Source: UBA3775 sp964625275
GTDB lineage: Bacteria; Bacillota; Clostridia; Lachnospirales; Lachnospiraceae
DNA: 8,333 nt
Direction of reading: 5' to 3'
NCBI GenBank assembly: GCA_964625275.1
Contig: CAZVBH010000092.1
Span: 1-8,333 of the forward strand
The notes beneath the pieces are model-generated. The model worked only from the letters and a program-made list of their open reading frames with translations. It did not search any database and had not been told where the DNA came from. The stretch's first letter is position 1. The number at the start of each line of letters is the position of its first letter. Position numbers and translations under genes: made by a program. Shown in pieces: positions 1-5,326 of the stretch.

Positions 1-149
1 TTTGTGATGAGTGGAGCACCGTAGGACTTCTCAAGAACTACATTTCTTCCTTTAGGTCCTATTGTTACCCTTACTGTATTTGCTAATGCGTCAACGCCAT
101 TTTTTAAAGAAGCTCTTGCTTCTGAACCATATTTAATTTCTTTAGCCAT
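1..149 (-). CDS. groEL: GroEL (Hsp60) chaperonin, N-terminal fragment
   Basis: This is the large subunit of the cytosolic ATP-dependent chaperonin, which folds client proteins inside a double-ring cage capped by GroES. Only the first 49 codons are present; the gene runs off the left edge. The translation starts MAKEIKYGSEARASL and continues through TVRVTIGPKGRNVVL and EKSYGAPLIT, which is the invariant N-terminus of the family, including the TxGPKGRNVVL nucleotide-binding segment. The ATG is preceded by GGAGG about nine bases upstream. It follows groES by 44 bases with no promoter or terminator between them, so the two are cotranscribed from the CIRCE-controlled promoter. Nothing unusual is visible in this part. 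Confidence 0.97.
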   Translation of the reverse strand, partial: MAKEIKYGSEARASLKNGVDALANTVRVTIGPKGRNVVLEKSYGAPLIT

Positions 150-193
150 GATTAAAATCCTCCATATCTAATATTTTCTGCTTATAATTATGA

Positions 194-481
194 TTACTCA
201 GTTACTAATGCAATTATGTCTTTCTGAGCAACTACTGTGAACTCTTCCTCGCCAAGCTTAACCTTTGTGCCTGCATACTTGGAATAAATTACATTGTCGC
301 CTTCCTTAACCTGCATTACAACTTCTTTTCCATCAATAACTCCACCAGGTCCAACAGCTACTACAACTGCCTCCTGTGGCTTTTCCTGTGCACTCTTTGC
401 AAGTATAATTCCTGACTGAGTTGTCTCCTCAGCTTCCTTTTCTTTTAATACAACCTTGTCACCTAATGGTACTAATTTCAT
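194..481 (-). CDS. groES: GroES (Hsp10) co-chaperonin
   Basis: This 95-residue protein is the co-chaperonin: a heptameric lid that binds the GroEL ring and closes the folding chamber. Length is typical of bacterial GroES. The N-terminus MKLVPLGDKVVLKE is characteristic. It is followed by the mobile loop around residues 16-32 (ETTQSGIILAKSAQEKPQ), whose GIIL tripeptide region docks on GroEL, and then by the AVGPGG turn. The C-terminal half has the usual DNVIYSKYAGTKVKLGEEEF strand pattern. The ATG is preceded by AAAGGAGG at good spacing. It is the first gene of the groES-groEL operon, transcribed from the promoter at 603-631 and presumably repressed by HrcA through the CIRCE element. Confidence 0.98.
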   Translation of the reverse strand: MKLVPLGDKVVLKEKEAEETTQSGIILAKSAQEKPQEAVVVAVGPGGVIDGKEVVMQVKEGDNVIYSKYAGTKVKLGEEEFTVVAQKDIIALVTE

Positions 482-602
482 AATAAAAAGCCTCCTTTAA
501 TTATTTTTTCTGATACCCCTCTGACGGATATCTGCACCGGTGTAGCTTTTATCTTTACCTTCGCTACACACTTATCAGTGCTAATTTTTATCAACTAAGG
601 GT

Positions 603-631
603 GTTATATCACTTATTGTTAGCACTGTCAA
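603..631 (-). promoter_or_regulatory. groESL vegetative (sigma-A) promoter
   Basis: On the minus strand TTGACA (626-631) is followed after exactly 17 bases by TATAAC (603-608), a near-consensus housekeeping promoter. It places the start of transcription near 595-597 and gives groES an untranslated leader of about 115 bases. The -35 box lies inside the CIRCE palindrome, so repressor binding would directly exclude RNA polymerase. Confidence 0.88.
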
Positions 632-645
632 GTGTTGAGTGCTAA
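619..645 (-). promoter_or_regulatory. CIRCE operator (HrcA binding site)
   Basis: The inverted repeat TTAGCACTG-N9-GAGTGCTAA matches the consensus TTAGCACTC-N9-GAGTGCTAA at all positions but one. The arms are 619-627 and 637-645. In Firmicutes this operator is bound by HrcA, the heat-shock repressor whose activity depends on GroE. It overlaps the -35 box of the groES promoter. A lone matching half-site (TTAGCACTG read on the minus strand, 576-584) lies downstream of the start of transcription without a partner arm. Confidence 0.93.
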
Positions 646-674
646 AAATTTTATAAACTTATTTTTTTAATCAG

Positions 675-1046
675 CTAATTCAGCTTTTTACGTTCTTTTT
701 CGAGCTCCTCAAAAAGCTCAATAGGTGTCCACATGCTATTAGTCGGCGTGATTACCGCCTTATGCTCTATCTGTGGCAGCTGTCTTTCTTTAAACAGCTT
801 CAAAAATTCATCCAGCTCAGAATCCGTAAGTCCTGAAAACACAAGCATTTCAGAAGGAAGTCCTTCTCCAAAATACTGTCTGCCTGTCGGTGGAATTAAT
901 GTGTTGCCGGCAATTACGGCAAGTCTTTCCGAAAGCTGTCCACGAAGACATATTACAGGCTCAAAGCCAAGCTCTCTAGTCAGTGCTGCCACTGCCTTCT
1001 TCTTTTCGCCTTTAAGCTGAAACAAAAGTATCTTTTTATTTTCCAC
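675..1046 (-). CDS. DUF3783-like small protein encoded with larC
   Basis: This is a soluble protein of 123 residues whose function I do not know. From memory of the family it resembles DUF3783, seen mainly in clostridia. It begins VENKKILLFQLKGEKKKAVA, has a central FGEGLPSEMLVFSGL segment, and ends with HKAVITPTNSMWTPIELFEEL plus a charged helix; the KAVITPTN..W motif is the most recognisable part. I chose the GTG at 1044-1046 because GGGAGGCAGAAG sits directly before it and the family-like sequence starts there. An upstream ATG would add 13 residues that lie inside larC. The GTG overlaps the larC stop by 11 bases, which suggests translational coupling and a role linked to larC. No signal peptide or membrane helix is visible. 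Confidence 0.75.
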   Translation of the reverse strand: MENKKILLFQLKGEKKKAVAALTRELGFEPVICLRGQLSERLAVIAGNTLIPPTGRQYFGEGLPSEMLVFSGLTDSELDEFLKLFKERQLPQIEHKAVITPTNSMWTPIELFEELEKERKKLN

Positions 1047-2451
1047 CTTCTGCCTCCCTCTTAAGCTCTCTGTAAGCTTCGTCAAAGCTTTTGCCTGTGC
1101 TTTTACAAAGCTTTACCACACTGTCATATTCCGGGTAGGCTTTGGTAATATCGCCAAGCCGGCAGACCTTAACCTGACCTTCACCTAAAATTGTGGAAAC
1201 GGTCTTAATTTCACGAGGCAGGATATCACGTTCATATTTTAATCGTCTGATGCCGATGGTCGTAGTTTCCTTAAATATTATGGCTTCAAGCTCATTGATT
1301 TTATCTTCGGTGCAAAGTACATTAAGCTGCCAGGCAGGACGGTTTTTTTTCATAAAAACAGGAGTGTAATGAACGTCTCTTGCACCTGCCTTAAAAAGCT
1401 GCTCTAAAACATAGCCTAAGATTTCACCGGAGCAATCATCTATATCTGATTCCAGCTTGTAAATCGAATCAGAATCTAAAGCTAAGGTATCATCTGAATT
1501 GATAATCATGGCTCTTAATATGCTTGGTCTTTCGTAGGTTCGCTTTCCTGCACCGAGTCCGATTTTTTCAATTTTAAAGGTCTTAGGCAAGCTGTCCGAG
1601 GTCATTAGGGCCGCAATCGCCGCAGCACCTGTCGGGGTTACAAGTTCACCCTTTGTATTAGTGATTTCAAGAGTGATTTTGCTTTTGGCAACTATATTTG
1701 CAACTGCAGGTACCGGAACCGACAGTATTCCATGCTGGCATCTTACCGTACCACAGCCTTCACAAACCTTTGGAACAATCACCTCATCAATCCCAAGATT
1801 GTCAATACAAATACCTATTGCAGCTATATCTACAATCGAATCAACCGCCCCAACCTCATGGAAATGAACCTCCTCCTTTGGACATGCATGTGCCTTCGAC
1901 TCTGCTTCAGCAAGTATGTCAAAAATTTTCAAGGAAAGTCTGCGAGCATTTTCAGTCATCTCTGTTTTTTCCAGGATTTCAATAATCTCCCTAAGTCCAC
2001 GATGGGAATGGTGATGAACGTGAGTGCTTGCATGTTCAGGGGCATTTTGCTTAGTAACGTGACAAGCTGATTCCGGCTCATTATGATTAGTGGTGTGACA
2101 AGCTGATTCCGGCTCATTATGATTAGTGGTGTGACAAGCTGATTCTGAGGCATGATGATGAGCCGAGTGCTCATGAACATGCGTCAAGGCCAGTGCATTT
2201 TCAGAATAATCATGTCCATGAAGATATTCCATATCGTGGTCGTGATTTTCATGCTCCAAAATAACATTAAAATCGCAGCAATCGATGCCTGCCTTTTTTA
2301 CTCGTGAAATTTCTATTTTAAAGCCTTTTAGTGGAATGCTTTCCAAGGCCTTTCTTAATACATCCTCATCAGCCCCCACGTCGAGCAAGGCTGCTACTGT
2401 CATGTCTCCACTAATTCCTGAATTACATTCTAAATATAATTTTCTACTCAT
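1036..2451 (-). CDS. larC: LarC, nickel insertase (cyclometallase) for the nickel-pincer nucleotide cofactor
   Basis: LarC performs the CTP-dependent insertion of nickel into the pyridinium-3,5-bisthiocarboxylic acid mononucleotide made by LarB and LarE, giving the cofactor of LarA-type lactate racemases. The protein has 471 residues in a single frame, without the larC1/larC2 split known in Lactobacillus plantarum. Visible motifs are YLECNSGISGDM (residues 5-17), HFHEVGAVDS (about 196), TPTGAAA (about 272), and in the C-terminal nucleotide-binding half MKKNRP (about 367) and ETTTIGIR (about 395). Residues 67-150 form an extended His/Cys-rich insert with three 12-residue units (103-138), probably binding nickel. 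I chose the ATG at 2449-2451 because the family begins here and AGAGGA precedes it. A TTG at 2506-2508 is in frame but would add 19 unconserved residues. It overlaps the next gene by 11 bases. Confidence 0.93.
   Translation of the reverse strand: MSRKLYLECNSGISGDMTVAALLDVGADEDVLRKALESIPLKGFKIEISRVKKAGIDCCDFNVILEHENHDHDMEYLHGHDYSENALALTHVHEHSAHHHASESACHTTNHNEPESACHTTNHNEPESACHVTKQNAPEHASTHVHHHSHRGLREIIEILEKTEMTENARRLSLKIFDILAEAESKAHACPKEEVHFHEVGAVDSIVDIAAIGICIDNLGIDEVIVPKVCEGCGTVRCQHGILSVPVPAVANIVAKSKITLEITNTKGELVTPTGAAAIAALMTSDSLPKTFKIEKIGLGAGKRTYERPSILRAMIINSDDTLALDSDSIYKLESDIDDCSGEILGYVLEQLFKAGARDVHYTPVFMKKNRPAWQLNVLCTEDKINELEAIIFKETTTIGIRRLKYERDILPREIKTVSTILGEGQVKVCRLGDITKAYPEYDSVVKLCKSTGKSFDEAYRELKREAEGGK
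2059..2145. repeat. 36-bp in-frame tandem repeat inside larC
   Basis: Two perfect 36-bp copies (2059-2094 and 2095-2130) are followed by 15 bases of a third (2131-2145). A degenerate unit adjoins on the low-coordinate side. On the coding strand each unit gives the 12 residues ESACHTTNHNEP; the degenerate unit reads ESACHVTKQNAP. The repeat keeps the larC frame and adds one Cys and up to two His per copy. Perfect identity at the DNA level points to recent duplication by slippage. Confidence 0.93.
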
Positions 2452-2533
2452 CTTACATCCTCTTCCAGCTTCGGCATAAATTGCCTGATTATTATTATCC
2501 TTATCCAAAAGATTCCTTGCGATGAAAGCAAAA

Positions 2534-2548
2534 ACTTTTCAGATAAGG
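2534..2548 (+). repeat. 15-bp direct repeat, left copy
   Basis: ACTTTTCAGATAAGG is repeated exactly at 2678-2692, so the two copies bracket the hairpin cluster 144 bases apart. The left copy lies just before hairpin 1. Its CTTTTCAG and TAAGG parts are complementary to 2643-2650 and 2592-2596, so it can compete with the right copy for the same pairing partners. Confidence 0.9.
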
Positions 2549-2677
2549 ATCAAAGCGGATATTCGCAATCCGCTTTGCTACTTGCTCATAACCTTAAAGC
2601 CACTTCGTGGCTCATCAGTAGGAGTCCAGCCTCCTACTGATGCTGAAAAGTCCCTACCCCCGCTTAAGAAGCGGGGG

Positions 2678-2692
2678 ACTTTTCAGATAAGG
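2678..2692 (+). repeat. 15-bp direct repeat, right copy
   Basis: This is an exact second copy of ACTTTTCAGATAAGG. It forms the 3' arm of hairpin 4 plus most of the closing stem, and it abuts the larB stop codon (2693-2695). Confidence 0.9.
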
Positions 2693-3442
2693 TTAAATTT
2701 TAGTTGCCAGACGATTTATCTGTGTCGCCATATAGCCCGCTCCGTAGCCATTGTCAATATTTACGACAGCTATTCCATTGGCACAGGAATTAATCATGGT
2801 TAGGAGCGCCGAGAAGCCTCCCTTTCCTGCGCCATAGCCGACCGAGGTTGGAACTGCAATGACCGGATTACTCACCAGTCCACCAATTACGCTAGCAAGC
2901 GCACCTTCCATCCCTGCAACTGCAATCACACAATTGGCTGACTGAATCAGCTCCAGCTTTGATAAGAGTCTGTGAAGGCCACTGACTCCAACATCGAAGA
3001 TTCGAGTTACATTTGAGCCAAAATATTCAGCCGTCTGGGCTGCCTCTTCGGCAACCGGAATATCGGCCGTACCTGCCGTACAGACAGCTATCATGCCTGC
3101 TCGTTCTTTATTAGGTTTTTCATATTTTAGTATTCTGGATATTTTGTCGTAGCTTATCTGAGGAATCACCTCTTTTATAAGCTCATACTGCCCCTCTGAG
3201 GCCCTCGTACCGAAAACCTCACCATTTGTTTCATATATTTTAAAAAAGATATTTTTTAAATACTCATCCGGCTTTCCCTCACAATAAATCACCTCTGGAA
3301 ATCCCGAGCGAAGCTCTCGGTGAGTATCAAGCTTTGCATAGACTCCCAGTTCCTCATAGGGACTGAGCTTTAACTGATTATAAGCCTCAGCTACGGAAAG
3401 CTCTCCAGCCTTGAGGCTTTCTAAAATTTTAATTGCATCCAT
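2693..3442 (-). CDS. larB: LarB, pyridinium-3,5-biscarboxylic acid mononucleotide synthase
   Basis: LarB carries out the first step of nickel-pincer nucleotide synthesis: carboxylation of nicotinic acid adenine dinucleotide at C5 and hydrolysis of its phosphoanhydride, giving the biscarboxylic mononucleotide used by LarE. The protein has 249 residues, the usual length. The N-terminal third is a helical family-specific region. The C-terminal part is the PurE (AIR carboxylase)-like domain, with TAGTADIPVAEEA (122-134), GVSGLHRLL (152-160), GMEGALASVIGGLV (177-190), PTSVGYGAGKGG (198-209) and NSCANGIAVVNIDNGYGAG (218-236), all strongly conserved. AAGGGAG precedes the ATG. It is the first gene of the lar unit, transcribed from two candidate promoters upstream, and larC follows after the structured element. 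Confidence 0.95.
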   Translation of the reverse strand: MDAIKILESLKAGELSVAEAYNQLKLSPYEELGVYAKLDTHRELRSGFPEVIYCEGKPDEYLKNIFFKIYETNGEVFGTRASEGQYELIKEVIPQISYDKISRILKYEKPNKERAGMIAVCTAGTADIPVAEEAAQTAEYFGSNVTRIFDVGVSGLHRLLSKLELIQSANCVIAVAGMEGALASVIGGLVSNPVIAVPTSVGYGAGKGGFSALLTMINSCANGIAVVNIDNGYGAGYMATQINRLATKI

Positions 3443-3488
3443 GAAGATTAAACTCCCTTAATATTAATCTTTATTTGGTACTCTTTTC

Positions 3489-3518
3489 ATTATATCATGA
3501 ACTTATATGCTTCGGCAA
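3489..3518 (-). promoter_or_regulatory. Proximal larB promoter (extended -10)
   Basis: On the minus strand TTGCCG (3513-3518) is followed after 18 bases by TATAAT (3489-3494), with TGA directly before the -10 box, i.e. an extended TGn-TATAAT. It would start transcription about 40 bases before the larB ATG. Confidence 0.65.
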
Positions 3519-3521
3519 AAT

Positions 3522-3546
3522 TCCGAAAAAACTTCATTTTTTCGGA
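3522..3546. other. 10-bp hairpin between the two larB promoters
   Basis: TCCGAAAAAA (3522-3531) and TTTTTTCGGA (3537-3546) form a perfect 10-bp palindrome with a 5-base loop. It lies in the leader made from the distal promoter and just upstream of the proximal -35 box. It could be a protein-binding site or a leader hairpin. It lacks a following U-run, so it is not a standard terminator. Confidence 0.6.
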
Positions 3547-3578
3547 CTCGCGTGATGCTCACTTTTGCCTATGCGCAC

Positions 3579-3607
3579 ATTATACAATAACCTTTAATCA
3601 TTCTCAA
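3579..3607 (-). promoter_or_regulatory. Distal larB promoter
   Basis: On the minus strand TTGAGA (3602-3607) is followed after exactly 17 bases by TATAAT (3579-3584). It begins immediately after the terminator of the upstream gene and would give a leader of about 130 bases that contains the 3522-3546 hairpin. Confidence 0.75.
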
Positions 3608-3608
3608 C

Positions 3609-3640
3609 AAAAAAGGTCCTTTATCTTTTGACAAAGGACC
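3609..3640 (-). terminator. Intrinsic terminator of the membrane-anchored protein gene
   Basis: On the minus strand GGTCCTTT pairs perfectly with AAAGGACC (3633-3640 with 3615-3622), and the stem is followed by six T residues (3609-3614). It lies about 40 bases after the stop codon of the gene ending at 3683. Confidence 0.9.
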
Positions 3641-3682
3641 ATCTTAAGCTTTAGTAATTAATTTTTCATGATTGCCATCTGA

Positions 3683-4228
3683 CTATTCAGTAGCAGCCTC
3701 TTCACTTCCTGAGTAGGTTACAACCTGTGAAACTGTATTGTGCTCAGTTTCACCATTCTGCTGAACGGTAAGGCTGATTTCAATAGTCTCTCCATTAGCA
3801 AACTCACCCTTTTTATTGATAGAGAATACACTTACATTCTCTACATAAATTGAAGGATTAGCTGTACGCATTGCTTCTTCTGCTTCATATATCTTAGCTT
3901 CATCAGTAAGAGCTGAGCTTGAATAAGAGCCTTCATAAAGGTAGATTGCCTTATTGTTATACATAACGTCATAGTAGGTATCACTACCAATCAGATAAAG
4001 CTCTGTACGCTTTGAAGATTCAACATACTCAACCTTAAGATCCGAACTTTGAATCATGTTCGTAAGGCTGTCAGCAACTTCATAATAAGTGATTTTTGCT
4101 GAGTCATCAGATGAAGTTGTGTTGAACTTAGCTGAAGCTACATTGTAGATAACAAGAATTGCAGCTACAACTACTGTAACTATTACCATTGCGAGAATAA
4201 TATCTCTGTTCTTTATCTTTTTTTTCAT
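3683..4228 (-). CDS. Small membrane-anchored extracytoplasmic protein of unknown function
   Basis: I do not recognise this 181-residue protein. It begins MKKKIKNRD, a positively charged cytoplasmic tip, followed by one hydrophobic segment (about residues 10-31) without a lipobox or clear cleavage site. It is therefore most likely a bitopic protein with its C-terminal part outside the membrane. The outer part is rich in Ser, Thr, Tyr and acidic residues, with alternating patterns such as KRTELYLIGSDTYYDVMY and ETIEISLTVQQNG that suggest a beta-rich domain. I chose the ATG at 4226-4228 because GGAGGG lies about ten bases upstream; an upstream in-frame start (4282) would add 18 residues and has no such site. 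It is monocistronic, with its own promoter (4403-4431) and terminator (3609-3640). Confidence 0.8.
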   Translation of the reverse strand: MKKKIKNRDIILAMVIVTVVVAAILVIYNVASAKFNTTSSDDSAKITYYEVADSLTNMIQSSDLKVEYVESSKRTELYLIGSDTYYDVMYNNKAIYLYEGSYSSSALTDEAKIYEAEEAMRTANPSIYVENVSVFSINKKGEFANGETIEISLTVQQNGETEHNTVSQVVTYSGSEEAATE

Positions 4229-4402
4229 AATAAAATACCCTCCAGCTGCCAATATACCCCACTCATTTTTAGTATATGACATGAATTAATTTCAATACAT
4301 GATTGATATGGTTAAACAGCTAAAATAATACGACGAGGATACATCGGATGACAATTGATGCCTACTCATCTTAACCCCGTATATACACATATCACTCTAT
4401 TT
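4229..4402 (-). other. Long 5' leader with a possible 25-codon upstream reading frame
   Basis: From the promoter at 4403-4431 to the start codon at 4228 there is a leader of about 165 bases. It holds a minus-strand frame at 4292-4369 (MSRHQLSSDVSS..., 25 residues) whose ATG is preceded by GGGG at 5-base spacing. GGTTAA (read at 4376-4371) can pair with TTAACC (4315-4310), closing a roughly 55-base loop. I do not recognise a known riboswitch class. Coding potential of the small frame is weak. Confidence 0.35.
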
Positions 4403-4431
4403 ATAGTATTGCAAATTGGCAATTATGTCAA
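4403..4431 (-). promoter_or_regulatory. Promoter of the membrane-anchored protein gene
   Basis: On the minus strand a consensus TTGACA (4426-4431) is followed after exactly 17 bases by TACTAT (4403-4408). It lies downstream of the rpsR terminator, in the right orientation for the gene at 3683-4228. Confidence 0.8.
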
Positions 4432-4485
4432 GGGCAAATATCTTTTTAAGCTGCTCAAAAAAAGCCACACTGCTTTTTACTTTAG

Positions 4486-4516
4486 AAAAAAAGACCACCA
4501 CTTTCGTGATGGTCTT
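4486..4516 (-). terminator. Intrinsic terminator of the rpsF-ssb-rpsR operon
   Basis: On the minus strand AAGACCATCAC, loop GAAA, GTGGTGGTCTT forms an 11-bp stem with one G-U pair. A run of T residues follows (4486-4492, partly shared with the stem base). It lies about 33 bases after the rpsR stop. A second, weaker A/T-based hairpin (4459-4478) follows and may act as backup. Confidence 0.92.
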
Positions 4517-4549
4517 ATATCAGCTAATTAAATTTACCTAAACTAATTA

Positions 4550-4822
4550 TTAATCAGTTGTATATGGTAATAAAGCTACGTGACGAGCTCTCTTAACTGC
4601 TACTGTTAAAGCTCTCTGATGCTTAGCACAGTTTCCTGTAATTCTTCTAGGAAGAATCTTGCCTCTTTCAGAAATATACTTCTTTAACTTAGCTGTATCC
4701 TTGTAAGAGATTACGTTGCTCTTATCTGCACAGAAAATACAAACCTTTTTTCTTCTGCGAACAATACGTCTTCTTACAGGAGCTTCTGTCTTGTCTGTCT
4801 TTACTGGTTTATCAATAGCCAC
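4550..4822 (-). CDS. rpsR: 30S ribosomal protein S18
   Basis: S18 binds the platform of the small ribosomal subunit as a heterodimer with S6. The 90-residue length is typical for Firmicutes. A basic N-terminal tail (RRRIVRRRKK) precedes KVCIFCADK (about 26-34), then ISYKDTAKLKKYISERGKILPRRITGNCAKHQR, the S18 signature, and a basic C-terminal helix. The cysteines at CIFC and NCAKH correspond to the zinc-binding (C+) form of S18 rather than the zinc-independent paralogue, as far as the pattern shows. The start is GTG (4820-4822), preceded by AAGGAGG at about ten bases; no ATG lies near. It is the last gene of the rpsF-ssb-rpsR operon and is followed by a strong terminator. Confidence 0.97.
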   Translation of the reverse strand: MAIDKPVKTDKTEAPVRRRIVRRRKKVCIFCADKSNVISYKDTAKLKKYISERGKILPRRITGNCAKHQRALTVAVKRARHVALLPYTTD

Positions 4823-4870
4823 TGTCGGTTACCTCCTTAATTAATCCAATTCAATAGGACCATAGTCCTT

Positions 4871-5311
4871 TTAAATAAATGGTAATTCTTCTTCCATTCC
4901 CTCTGGAATGTTCATGAAGCCATCACCTGCTGTGCTTGGAGCTGCATGATTGCTCTGTGAACCATAGCTGCCTGCTCCAGACGAATTACTGTTACTGTTC
5001 TTGCTCTCTGCGAACTCCATCTCATCTACAACGACGTCAGTTGTATAAACCTTCTGACCTTCTTTATTTGTATATGAGCCTGTCTGAATACGACCTGTTA
5101 AAGCGATTTTTGTTCCCTTCTTAAGGTACTTTTCAGCAAATTCTGCACTCTTGCCAAAGGTTACGCAGTTAATGAAATCTGCTTCCTGATCACCATCTCT
5201 CTTAAAGCGACGGTCAACTGCAAGTGAGAAACGTGCATATGCGTTGTTGTTCTGAGCGTAACGAACCTCGGGATCTCTTGTTAATCTTCCCATTAAAATA
5301 ACTTTGTTCAT
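4871..5311 (-). CDS. ssb: Single-stranded DNA-binding protein SSB
   Basis: SSB coats single-stranded DNA as a tetramer during replication, repair and recombination, and recruits partner proteins through its C-terminal tip. The 146-residue protein has a full OB-fold (about residues 1-105) with MNKVILMGRLTRDPEVRY, FSLAVDR, ADFINCVTFGKSAEFAEKYLKKG and ALTGRIQTGSY. A flexible Ser/Asn/Gly-rich linker (about 104-130) follows. The protein ends in the acidic tip EEELPFI, the partner-binding peptide, equivalent to DDDIPF in E. coli but with one extra hydrophobic residue. AAGGAGG precedes the ATG. The classic position between rpsF (15-base gap) and rpsR (48-base gap) marks it as the housekeeping copy rather than a phage or plasmid one. 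Confidence 0.98.
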   Translation of the reverse strand: MNKVILMGRLTRDPEVRYAQNNNAYARFSLAVDRRFKRDGDQEADFINCVTFGKSAEFAEKYLKKGTKIALTGRIQTGSYTNKEGQKVYTTDVVVDEMEFAESKNSNSNSSGAGSYGSQSNHAAPSTAGDGFMNIPEGMEEELPFI

Positions 5312-5326
5312 AAGGGAAATACCTCC

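Larger units (their letters stand above)
2497..2695. other. Structured palindromic intergenic element between larB and larC (IS200/IS605-end-like or structured RNA)
   Basis: Four perfect or near-perfect hairpins fill this non-coding gap. Hairpin 1: 2551-2560 with 2568-2577 (10 bp). Hairpin 2: 2598-2603 with 2607-2612 (6 bp, 3-base loop). Hairpin 3: 2614-2624 with 2631-2641 (11 bp). Hairpin 4: 2643-2654 with 2675-2686 (12 bp), continued inside by 2660-2665 with 2669-2674. TAACCTTA (2589-2596) pairs with TAAGGTTA (2688-2695) and closes hairpins 2-4 into a four-way junction with single-base linkers. ATCCTTAT (2497-2504) can also pair with ATAAGGAT (2543-2550). No ORF is inside. Dense subterminal hairpins suggest a non-autonomous relic of an IS200/IS605-type element, or its tnpB-associated guide RNA region, but no transposase is present. 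A cis-acting larB-larC RNA element is the alternative. Confidence 0.6.

Noticed and set aside
646..674. Terminator between the DUF3783 gene and the groES promoter
   Set aside because: A T-rich run is present, but no stable GC stem precedes it, so readthrough into groES cannot be excluded.
733..1020. Plus-strand frames opposite larC, the DUF3783 gene, ssb and the lipoprotein gene
   Set aside because: They lie antisense to well-supported genes, have no ribosome binding sites and show no recognisable protein features.
2059..2145. Regular 36-bp repeats as a CRISPR array
   Set aside because: The copies are directly adjacent without spacers and encode an in-frame 12-residue repeat of LarC.
1956..2180. 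74-codon minus-strand frame in larC (MFMSTRLIIMPQNQ...)
   Set aside because: It is a frame shadow of the larC tandem repeat. Its apparent repeats only mirror the 36-bp DNA unit.
2452..2508. TTG at 2506-2508 as the larC start
   Set aside because: It adds 19 residues (DKDNNNQAIY...) unlike the family N-terminus. The ATG at 2449-2451 begins exactly at the conserved LYLECNSGISGDM region and has AGAGGA before it.
2522..2803. 93-codon plus-strand frame across the larB-larC gap
   Set aside because: It reads through palindromes and into antisense larB. The residues are what hairpin DNA would give in any frame.
4292..4402. Cyclic-di-GMP or other known riboswitch in the leader
   Set aside because: The conserved cores of the common classes are not visible; only a short long-range pairing is.
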